Positions 15,201 to 27,200 of a stretch of 64,000 bases of DNA are shown here, in pieces. How positions within the stretch are numbered: position 1 is the first letter of the stretch; each line of letters opens with the position of its first letter. A program made the position numbers and the translations under genes. Source of the DNA: Limanda limanda (Eukaryota > Chordata > Actinopteri > Pleuronectiformes > Pleuronectidae); assembly GCF_963576545.1 (NCBI RefSeq), contig NC_083641.1, forward strand, positions 21,343,523-21,407,522, written 5' to 3'. The notes beneath the pieces were generated by a model. That model worked only from the letters and a program-made list of their open reading frames with translations. It was not told where the DNA came from and did not search any database.

Positions 15201-18200
15201 GATTGACAGCTGAGACTGACTCACGATTGGTCGATCAAGTGTATTGGCGGATCCTAACACCGCGGCTCATCCCCTTGATCGCTATTTTCTGGGGGCAAGT
15301 GGAGACAAGTCATCTATCTTTACATTCAGTCTATGCGTAACAGTCAAAGCAGGATATGTGACTTGTTAAATGACTCCACAACATATATCACCTGTCGCAA
15401 AGATTAATTTCAAGAAGAGCTGCTTCATTGAAAAATTGTCATATCTAGAAACCTGGCAAGTGTTGTTCCAGTGACATTTTTTATGCCCTAATAAAGACAA
15501 CAGTGTGAGAGTAAATTATCTGCTATTGGCAGTTTGGTACTTATCTTGTCGTTATTGCTTCAAGCCTCACGGATAGATTGTGAGTCGATAATTGCTGCAC
15601 GACTTTTACAAAACAGGCCAACATATCTCTGTTGTTGCCGTGTAATGGAGTCGCCTCCTCTGATAAACGAATAACCTTCTTATCTGTCAGCATTCGCGCT
15701 ATCGTAAATGCCTTTTAGGCTTTTAGAAAGCTGCATTTGTTCGAGTCTGTTGTACTAATAAAAAAAACACACACCATCAAAATATCTTCAAAAATGTTGT
15801 CATATAATAGGTTTCTCCAGAAGGCAAATCCAAAGTATAGCTGTTATTATATCTGTGGACCTTTAGCAGAATCACACATTCAGCTCAGGTTCTGTGAAAG
15901 CACAGGAAATAAACTTTGGACACCTAATACTTGCATGCAATGTGCAGCATCCCAGCTTTACCTGGCTAAGGATTACTTTCTAAGAATTGCTTTGCCTTGT
16001 GTTTGTTGTTCTGTCTTTGTCCTCCGCAGGCATCATGGACTCGGCCTGAGCATCACAAGGTATTCTAAATGCATGACTTTTTCCCTACACCCATCCATCT
16101 TTCATGTCAGGGGAGTCTAATTCAATTCTGGATGGATGCAGATCAAATTTCTTGATCAAATAAGGGTCAGGGAGAGTATAAACCCTCGGAGCAATGCAGA
16201 AGCCAAACAGGCCAGAGAAATTCTGTCTCTTTCTTTTACTTGTTTGTTTTCTATAGAAACTTAAGATGCAGAAGCGTATATTACAGACGGTGTTGTTTTT
16301 TTCCACAGATATTTAACCAAGCCTGTGAGAACACAAGCTTTAAAGGACAGATATTAATTTTCTTTTTTATATTCTATAGATTCAAAACACGACTCTGTTA
16401 AAATCAGTTTTTTAGTTGAAACACTTTCCAGATCTACACCTCCCCCCCTACATGTCCAGACTGCCAATTCTTGATCATATTTTTGATCGATTGTTGGACC
16501 AAAGACGACTGAATATGTATATAAAAGAAAATGAAAGATGCCTTTGTGCAGCAGCCCAGATTATCAGAGCCAGGCACTTTCCCTGAGAGAAAGTAAAAAT
16601 TGGCAAAAGACAGCGCTGCCCACATAAACCTTTCTCCCATTTTCTTCACTCCCAAAATGTGTTTTACATATGTGAGAAAATTGGTGAGAAAAACCACCTC
16701 TTGCCTAATGTTTGTGGCAATTGCACTGTACTAGAGGACAGAGCTGTTACAGTATCTTTTTCTGGCTTTTGGATAAACAGAAATTTGTGCTCTGACCAAG
16801 TATGCCATCAATGTTTTATTGTTATTTATACATTTGTACCACTTGACATGATATGAATATGTATTTCTGGACCATTTGGTTCCACAAATAGCCTTTCTAT
16901 TTCACTTTCAAATTGCAGGAAGCATTGCACTAAATCTAAATTGGTCTTTTCCTTCTGCTCTGTTCTGTAAAAATATTGAGAATATTTATTTTTCTTTCAT
17001 TCATTGTTTTCACATGACTTTTCGAGATTCAAGATCAGGTGAATGTACGAAGAAGACGAAGCTCCAAAAAGCTCAAACCAGTGCATCCCAGTTACTTAAA
17101 TTTCTCGGTTTTATAAGAAGGATAAAGATAATCCAAAGCAAGCACCAATTTTCCCTAATCCCTAACCACACTGATAGTTTAAAAATGCATTATGCCGTCC
17201 TTTTTATTTTACGAACTGTATTTTATAAAGCTGTTTCACAAATTACATCTCGACAGCACACATGCAGCACATTTGTAGCTTTGGTTGTGAGTGTTTTGGT
17301 CAACATTAATGGATTGGGTATAGTCATAATCTTCAGGAGCATGCGGTCTTGTGACGAGCTACAGAAGGGGAGGTATGTTCCCTCTTTACATGCTCCTGTT
17401 CCAGCTGTGTCTCCGTCTCCTCTGCTGATGAAGCTGTTTGGAAGCTCTGGTGTCACTGTGGTTTGATTTATTGGAGGAGCTTACGTCTGAAAGTCTTTTT
17501 TCGTTCTTCCCCTGTCCTCCTGGTGTTTTATTCCAGGTTTTCACATAGACGTGGAGAGTGGTTTTACACCTATTTGTTATAGGTAATAAAACAAAAAATT
17601 ATGACCGAGAAAAGGTTTCATAAAGAAAGCCACCGTGGTGCATTATGCATTAACTCCGAAAACTATAGTTATGAAACATTAATGACGCCCAATATTAAAT
17701 TGCAGAGAACACATCATTTTCCTCTGGTGGATAATGATATTCATTACAGGCCTCATATACGGAGTACGTGGCTGCAGCCCCTGAGAAACTGGCGACACTT
17801 TGATTTCTTTCAGAACGTACGAGCACAAAATAAAAACGAATCAATGTTGAGGTGAATAACAATGACACAGTGGTCGCACAGTGTGGCATGTTGCACAGAT
17901 GCAGGAGTCAGGAGTTGAGAAGGAACATTTTCTGCACAGGGGTCAGAATAAAAGGTTAGTGTGTTATGTAAGCGTCTCCCTGGTCCTGCTACCCGCTATG
18001 CATAATGAATGGCCCAGACATGCTTTGTCTATTGAATTTGAATACAAACCAACGAGGGTTTCTCTAACATGGCCGCCCAGACCGGGCCCTAATTCAATAT
18101 GTGTAAAAGCAACCGTGCCATTGTTTCTCCTGTAGCTTGGATCAAAGCCATGAATGCAACCAAAAGAGAGACTGAGATATTCAGTTCTGCAGCATCGTGT

Positions 18201-21200
18201 CAAAGGAAGCATTCACAAAAACACAAAAGCTTACTGTATTAAAAACACTTGCATGTCCTAAATCCATAAATTAAATTTAATCGGTTGAAGAATTACTGAG
18301 GCCGTGATGTACTGTTTTTATAACAACAGTTGAGATTGTCTGTGTCATTGGTAGCTTAAACAAACAATCTGGTTGAAGTTCACACATGTCTTTCATGAGG
18401 AAAAACTAATGTTTACTTTTACTAATGTAATACAACATTTCAATAGACTAGGATAGGATATTACTATCTGGAACTTGATACCTCCACAGTTTAGTGTCAC
18501 ACGACAACAACAGTCACAACAACACAGAGCTGTTGACCTTGGCTGGGAAGCTACTTATGGTTGGACATTGTAACTGGGCCTATCAAGTTAATGAAACCAG
18601 GTATCTTGAGAGCAGGAAGGTCATTTACTCATCTCATTAGCCAGCTGTCAGTTGTTATTCACCAGGTTTCAAACGCTATCTAACCTGGCATGTGTCCTTC
18701 AACACTGAAAGTGGGACACATGCTCAATGTGGGTTCAGAGAGATGCAGGCTAATAGAAAAACTAAAAAAACACACCACAAGGAATCAACTCAGAAAAAAA
18801 AAACGTGTGCAATGACACTAGGTCATAAGTGTCTGACACTATAGAAGTGTTAGTGTGTGAGGCTAATGCTCCGTCTAGCGGCATGCATCAACATATTTCA
18901 CAAGTTGGTAAGCCCTCGTGTGAAAAGCTCTCAATGGTTTCTAGTGCCTCCTGTCATGAATTATTGATAAGCTCCCCTGTACTGTCAACTGTGTCCTTAT
19001 GTTTCCAAGTCTTTACAGAGCAGAATGTGCCCATTTCATTAATGTAATGTCTGTTCTGCTCATTAAAGTCCCGCTTATTTCTCAGGTCGCACATCTCTCT
19101 GCTCAAGTGTGCTCCGTTGATGTAAATGTGCAATATGGCTGTTGGAAATAACTGATGCGAATGGTTTGTTTTCCTAAACAAAACCCATTTCTTTTCTCAT
19201 TTAGAGTCTGGATGGGAATGTGGTGGTGAGGAGTGACGCTCGTGTCTCCTCCCTCACTCTGAAGTACGTTAAGTATACAGATGCCGGCTCGTACCTCTGC
19301 ACAGCAACCAGTGCCATTGGAGAGGATAGTCAGTCGGCATACCTGGAGGTCCGCTGTAAGTGTTTCCTTCATCCGTAATAGAAGTGTCTGAGAAAATATG
19401 AAAACAAGACGTTACATCCACATAGGTTACCTTCAAAATTTGTATTTGCTGATCATATAAAGCTCACAGCACTATTTTCAGGTACTGTTAAAACCACAGA
19501 ATCAAAAACAGTTTTGTCAGAAAGAGTATTTTCTTTGTTTCCTAGATGCCCCTAAAATACATGGTGAAGTGGCAGTGTATACCTGGGAGGGGAATGCAGT
19601 GAATATCAGCTGTGAAGTCAAAGCTCATCCCAGTGATGCGTCCATTGTTTGGCTGAGAGACCGACTGCAGCTGCCCAACTCCAACACCACCAACATTAAG
19701 ATCTTCAGGACTCCATCAGTCAGCTTCCTGCAGGTACTAATCCATAAGTCCGGCCATGATTTACTCTTTGTGAAAATAAATCTACACACATACTCGTAGA
19801 GTCCTTCATTGCTTACACACACACACACACACACACACCCACACCCACCCCCACACTCACAACCCTGTCATCAAGATTTAATGAACATAGGCTTGAAGTG
19901 AAGGGTTTTCTTTCGGCTCCATTGTGTAAAAAAATTTGATGAATAATTAAGCGGTGGGGAAGCTCACAGCAACAAAAATAGTCTACGCTAATGGACAAAC
20001 AAAAAGGTCACCTTCAGAGCGATTGACACACAGGTTCGGTTCATCTGCTTTGGTACACTGCCCTTCATTCATTTGCTTCTTCTTTCTCCATTTTCCTCCT
20101 CCAGATAACCCCAGAGTCTGAAAATGACTTTGGGAGCTATAACTGCTCCGCCTCTAATGAGATGGGCACAGAGTCCAAGGAGTTCCTGCTCATTCAGGCC
20201 GGTCAGTGATGTTACTGAGATTTACCATTTTGTGCCTTGTTTTTCAGTTCATGGTCAAATGTTGAAGTATATTTACTGTGACGTAAAGTGATTGATAATA
20301 GGAACAATTTGTCTGCAGGATGTGCATTGTCAGAAATGGTTATTTGGGATAAATCATTTTCTTGTAGCACATTAATTGAATAGCATGTTTTTTTCTGGCC
20401 AATGCTTCAAGAGCAGATTTTTCTCCCATATTCAAAACATCCAGCACAGTGTGAGATCACAAGGATCACAGTTTGTTTCTATGGTTGATACATTTAGATA
20501 AAAAGCCAATCAAACCAATATCACATAATTTGACGTTACTTCTCTGTGGCTGCTTAAAAATACACCAGATCTAAGCCTTTTAGTTCTTACAGGGCTCAGA
20601 AACATATTACAGTATTTTCTTGTGCACTAGTATTAACCCTGTCAGCTATTTTTAGATTTAATCTTAGTCCTGAGATAAAAAAAAAAGAAAGAAAAGCCCA
20701 TGACAGTTTTAGTCATATTCAGCCGGCCTCACCTTTTAATTCAGGGAATACAAGTTGAGTTGTTTTTTCTTTTCACACAGAGGTAGTCATCTCACAGACT
20801 TTATTCCAAAACATTATTCTACATTTTTAACTGTGAATTCTAATAATAGAGAGGTTGCATTAAACAGTCAGAGACCCATTACAACAAGCCAAGACCTGAA
20901 ATGTGTCAAGCAATGTCGCAGTCTCAATGTTATAGTGAGAAGTTCATATGACATTAGATTAAATTAAGTCTCTGCTTTTAGCTAAATATGGCTTAAAAGT
21001 AAAGAAACGTGTATATAACATCTTAACGACCTCGTTACTTCGGTTTCTGTGTGTTGCATCTCAAGCTGTCTCCTCAGGTTTGTTTTCTTTTCCCCAGTGG
21101 TTTTCTTTCTGCAGGAAACATTCCCTTTTTTCTATCTGTTCAGATGTCAACCTGTTTTTCTGCTGTAATGTTCATTTCTCTTCACTAAATTTGACCAGAC

Positions 21201-24200
21201 CTCCTCCAGCCTTTTACTGCACAACTAGATCCAGTGTAACAGTTATGATGCTGCTGCAGAATCACCAGAAAAGACTGGCGTGCAAGAAATGAGATTTGAA
21301 GAGCAGCCTTTTTAAGAAATGAATCTGTGTAATTGAATCTCCTGTGTGGATCAACATTGATGCGTCTCCTCTTAGCCATGGAAGACCGTTAATCAAAGTT
21401 ACGGCATTTAACTTAAACACCAGATCACCACCAGCTGATGCCATAGACTGTATTCAAACCAGCACATTAGACAAATGGAGCAGAGAGCAGGGAGTCAATG
21501 CAACTCTTAACCCACAGGATCAAGTGAATGAATTGAAAACACCACACGCTGCACTTAGAGCAGGATACGGATTACTGAGGTAATTAGAATGAACCTTTTC
21601 ATTCAGTACACAACTGTGCTTTAACCAAAGTGTGTGAGGGCGGCCACCAGCACTTATATATGGATATAGTTGTATTTTGCTGTAGTGGGTGAACCGACTT
21701 CAGGTTGTTCTTTTCAATAAACTTCATGAATATGTTTTTTTTTACTCATAACTAATAATCCTGTTCAACACAAATCAGATATTTTTTACACAAATCTTAA
21801 AGTAATAATCACAAGTCTAATTTTCAGCCTGATTTCTAATTCATTTTTTCCCTCAAGCACCAGCTGTTTATAATTTGATTCGATTTTCTTTCAAAAAGCT
21901 GCTAATTTTCACTGATTTTCTTTGTGCATCGTGTCAGACTGACGTCGGATCAGCTGTTCCTTGAAACAGTTTGAATTTGAATGTTTTTCTCAGCCTTTCT
22001 TTTTTCTAAAATGACGACACGAGTGTGCAGCTTCCAGAGCAAGAGAAATGTCTCTTTACTGTGAAAAGTCACGGATTACTCACAAAGAAGATGAAGCCAG
22101 TTTCCACTGTAATTTGGAGCCATTAGGAGTTGTGAGCTCACTCTCACAGAACAATGGAGTCTGACAGTGTTGGTGCGTTGCAATCTTACAGGTTTTGTTG
22201 TAATCACACAGCATGTCCTCCTTCTCTCCCAGAGGTGCCGTCGGCTCCGTTCGTCAGTGAGGTGAGACCCTTCTCCACCTCAGCACAGATCCAGTTTGCG
22301 GAGCCCGATTCCACCGGAGGAGTTCCTGTCCTGAAGTACAAAGCGGAGTGGAGGACGCAGGGCCGGGGCAGCTGGGCTCAGGAGGTCTACATGCTTGAAG
22401 ATGGTGAGAACGTGAGAATGTGAGATGTAACAAAAATGGGTTTTGCTTTTGGGGGAAAAGATGAAGAGGTATATTTTAACAATCCGAGCACATTGCCGTT
22501 TAGAGCGTGTCCAAATCCACCTTTGCCAGTTTAATGGTGAAAAATTGGTCTCTGCGCCAGTTACATGGTTCAAATGGGTTGTACTTTGTCAATCATCAAT
22601 CATGGGTGGGTTTGGGGTTTGACATGCAAAAACACCATCTGCATGCCATCTCCCATTTGCTTTAAAAGCCAGGTGCACTTGCACTGCAGCAGATTACTGT
22701 TATAAGGGTGGATTTTGCCAGGTTAAAGGAAACTGTAACTTGTGTGTTGTGCAGCTTCCTTTGTAGTAGAAATTATTCATTCATAATAGACTTGAATAAG
22801 TACAACATTTTAAATGGTCTTAAATATATGATAGTTAAGTCTTAATTATGTTCACGATCATTTAACTCTACTTCTATTGACCTTTAAATTGAGTTTTCTA
22901 AGAGAAATGCTTTGACAGTCTGCATATTAAGTTGTGTCTCAAAAAAGATAGATACCTTCTGTCTCTGCCTGTAGTTGAGAGATAACATGGTATTTCACCT
23001 TATCTTTAATAATGTGAAAGTACAAGTAATTCTGATACCACTTAATATCTGTTGTACTTTACTATCATACTGGTCTTAAACGATGTGAACAGTTTGCAGA
23101 ATCCCTGTTCTATTACATTTTTATGATTTTGCATGCAAAATTATCTTTTAGTAGATTTACCCCCTTTTTTAAATATATTTTTGTATATGGAATAAACTGA
23201 GGGTTGAGGGGTTGAGCTAATCGCAGTTTAATTGTGTTTGTTTTAACTGCTGATGAAAATGATGTCAGCATGGATCGCTCTGCCTCTGATATGTTGCAAC
23301 AGGCTCCATCAGTGAGGTGACCATCACCGGCCTGAAACCAGAGAGCAGCTACGAAATGAAGTTGTCTGCCATCAACGGAAAGGGTGAAGGTGAAAGCAGC
23401 CCGGCCGAGTTCTTCAAGACGGAGCCTGTCCGTAAGTGACTTTTCTTAACCTCTGTCTCCACTAACACAATTACCTGAGCTCCATCCTCTATGTCTTGGA
23501 GGGAGAGGAGCTCCTCTGTCTCATTGCTGATCTAAAAACTCATTGAAGGAGAGTTTCTCAGCAGCACACAGGTCAGCACTGACACTGTGGGTGTCACAAA
23601 AGAAAAGACTCTTTTCAGTTTGAAGTCTGTCCTGCTCTGTTTGGCTGTTTTTCATGAAATGCCCTTGAAATCCCAGAAATCATGAAATATTTGTATCATC
23701 ATGTTAAAGTGGTTTAACAGCATCTTGATTAAATTAAAACTTGGCTCTAATCACACAACATTTTGAAATCCACAGTTTCACAGCACGTTATCAGGCTCAT
23801 TATGTGTTTTCAAATCATGAATGACCATATGAATGTGACTTATTGCAAAGTTCTCTGAATAGCAGCCTTGTGGTGAGTCTTCAACTCATTATTTAGCTTG
23901 TAGCTCCCTCTGTTGGTTGGTTACGTGTCTTTACAGGATAATCTGCTGCCTCCTGTTGGAATCCCAGTGAATGTGCCTCGTGACTTACAATTGATTCCAT
24001 TTTTATTTTTACATCTTATCATTCTGTCCGTGTGCTGCCCTTCTCCACATGTTTCCATTTTTAAAAAATTTGAATCACCCCCTTTTCATTAATTTACCAT
24101 AATCTGTCAGTGGTGTCCATCAGGTCAAACTTACAAAAGTGATTCATCTCTTTGTTCAGCTCTCGGTTTGATTTAAATCTTTCATGTGTTATTTGTTTTA

Positions 24201-27200
24201 AAATCCTGCTCATCAGTAGTAGATCAGACAAATAAAGATTTGGATTCATGTGTTTGCAGAACAATATCTTACCCAGTTCAACTTTGCTTTGTATCCACAT
24301 GTCCCCCCTCCGGTTCTCTGTTGTTTGTCTATCTCTTTATGCACATTTCTCACATACTATTTAAACCCATGACAAAGAGCAAAAGTTAGTGTCTATTCAA
24401 TTAAAATTGCTTGTTTAAGGACTAAAAGTCCAGGACGAGGACAAAAAGTCAACCTTTTATGTTTTTTGTCCAAAACATTTTATAATAGTTATTTCTTTCA
24501 CTGAACAAAGTGTTAGATGTCTGTGTTAAAGACTAATTAGAAGACTCTGTATAAATTAGCTGGAATAATTCCAGGAAACATAATTTAAGAAAAAAGATGT
24601 TTCACTTTATAGCACCTTTTGAAGCGGTGTCTTAAAACAGGCCACTGTGCCTCATTCCTACATAAATGTGGCAGTCATTAAAACACTTGCTTTGTTTCCT
24701 CCTCTGTGTGTCTGTCAGGAACCAGTAAACTCTTCAGTGAAGTGTTATTACAGAGATCCAGGTAGATGTTTATGTAGACGGCTGATTCTAATTGCCTGAT
24801 ATCTTCTCTTTCATGTCCCTAGACGGCACTTTTCGTTTTTTCATTGAAGACACAGGTTTGTTCTGTAGTGAGAAAAATAGACGATTAGTTTTTTTACTGC
24901 TGTAGCTGTTTCCTTCAGTACAGGATATCCCCGGCACCCTGACTGGTTAGCTGCATTTATAATCATTTCTAAGCATAGCACAATATCCTCCTAGAAACTG
25001 TGACCTTGTTTTGCCGGATCATCCTCGACTCCTCTGTCTTTAGATTGTATTTCACGCACATCACACGAGTTGACAGCTGAGTAATACAAATATGAATATT
25101 GGTGTAATTTTGTATCTGCAACCTATGAGATCATCTCGACTGAAGGAGACACATCATGCTCACATTCAGGTTCATAATATTCATTTGGGTTAGTACTTGA
25201 AAAGGTTACACGATCTAACGTTGAGAGAACTAATCTCTTTCCTCAAAATGCCCATTGCTGCAGCTCCTCTGTTCAGCCTCTGTCTGAAACACTTGGTTTT
25301 AGCCCCTCTGTCTTTAAGACCCCCCCCGTCCTGATAATGCCCAGTCTGCTCTCATTGTTAGGGGGCATGCATGTCTGGCATGTCAGACTAGCATTGAGGC
25401 GTGCGTCATGCATTGTGATGTCATGTGATGTTTATGTGACATCACAATGATGGAGAAGTATCAGCCGGACTAATGAGGAGGCGTGTCAGGACTTTCAGGA
25501 GCAGTGTTCCCTGTGGGGGAGGGGAGCTCTCTGTATTGCAGATGTTGGGCTTTTTAACTCGGACATATACACAAAAAAAAATCTATGAAGGACATTAGAG
25601 GAAAGAAACACTGAAAAAGCAGAATATGTCTCCTTCAAAGTCAGTATCATGAATTATTGGCAGATATGCAGTTTAAGAGCCGTAGTTTGGGAATGTTTAC
25701 ATCAGGATTAAGAGTCATCAGCATTTAATAAACTGCTGCCTTGCAAATAACAGAGTCTATAAAGATAAGAGGATAAAGCTGTTAGAAGACCATTATACTT
25801 TTCACATTGAAAACCCAACCAGATGAGTTTCTCTGCTCAGTTGTTGTGTTATTTGTCCTCAACCTGTATCTAAGTTCTGTCACCTGTTGTGTCCTCTATG
25901 TTTGTCTTCTTCTTTCGACCACTCACATGTGCATTTCATGTGACTGTTGTTTGCCTTGCATGGTGCTGATGATCCCCCCCCGCTCCAGAAGGTAACCTGA
26001 CGTTGCAGATTTTTTGAGAGAAGATTCCTAACTGTAACCGGAGAATCCCGCAAATTAAACAACACATTAATTGCTTCTACTCAATCATGTTAATATGCGT
26101 CTACCTCAGTCATATTAATCAAGTCATTTAGACATTTGCCTGAGCAGGATAAATGAGCGGGAGCCAGAGCTGTCGCCGCAGTAATACATAACAGTCAGGA
26201 GTGTTTAATATCAGCGTCACTTGGACGGTACTGATAGCACGCTGCCTGAGGGATGTTACCTCTCCTCCCTTTGGTCGCCTTACTATAAATCAAGTTTGCA
26301 ATATACATTTTTGCTTTAATCACACGAGAATCATAATCTGTGTCGTCCTATCTTCCCTCAAATTATGGCTCCTTACAGCAGTGTCCTAGTTCTCAACAGC
26401 TCTCGGTCTCCTGCTCAGTGCTCCTACCATACACTGTACATTTTCCATGTTGTTTATCATATTTAATCATAGCGTCGATACCATCACTCCAGGCTAAATC
26501 CACCAACAGGGACTGGTGAGTAAATCAGGTCTTGCAGAACCTGGGAGTCAGTCACGATGAGTTTCTTGAATCCGAGTGGAGTAAGATCAGAGGCCCTTGT
26601 TCCGAGTGTCTGTGCTCAGCAGCTCACTCATGTTTGGTGGAACGTCCGTCAATTTCGTGCCAGTTGAATGTAACTCAGCAACTCGGACTGAATCAGATAA
26701 ACATGTGACTGTGAGTCATTTGGCAGATGGACTGAGTTCAGACAAACCATCTGGATGCGAGTGATTAAAGAAGGACAAGAAGAGAAGCCAGTTTCAAACA
26801 TTCTTCAAATTTCTAATGTTTTCTGCACTTTTTCATTCTGTAATAAATAAAGTGGACGGACATAATTGCTTTTGCTGCTTCTTATCGAACAAGACATCTA
26901 GATCTCTACACCAGCATCTCAGTGACCTCTGTACTGCTCATGTCTTGTAGGGAATCCCAACCCTCCTAAGCTTGAAGGGGCTCTTCAAACTAAAGGTAAC
27001 TCGCTCAGAATCGGCTGGATCAAGCAAGACGACGGCGGCTCACCCATCTTACATTATCTCATCCGCTACAAACCTGTGAGTATGTTTATGGTTAGGATCA
27101 CTGACAGTGAGTCTATATATCATTTATCTTATACCATTTAAGGCAACAACTCTTTTAATCATATCAGTCCTCTCAAATACTGTTAAATACGACATTTTGC

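Larger units (their letters stand above)
8083..16029 (+). other. ncam1: ncam1 intron between exon 8 and VASE
   Basis: 7.9 kb, the longest intron piece in the gene. It holds a possible SINE-like fragment (8135-8245), a SINE/LINE-like tail (12004-12085), a decayed Tc1 transposase (12018-12944) and a MITE with internal hairpin (14929-15335). No host gene seen; several ORFs of 60-130 codons have no recognisable domain. Confidence 0.75.

Noticed and set aside
16876..17466. A 196-codon ORF on the + strand inside the ncam1 intron.
   Set aside because: No recognisable domain, no start context or promoter evidence, AT-rich composition. It seems a chance open frame; a conservation test would settle it.
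24719..24761. A 43-nt segment with a strong acceptor (tctgtcag) and a donor (ccag|gtagat) in the ncam1 hinge intron.
   Set aside because: 43 nt is not a multiple of 3, alone or with the 33-nt and AAG candidates, so inclusion would shift the frame and lose FN3-2.
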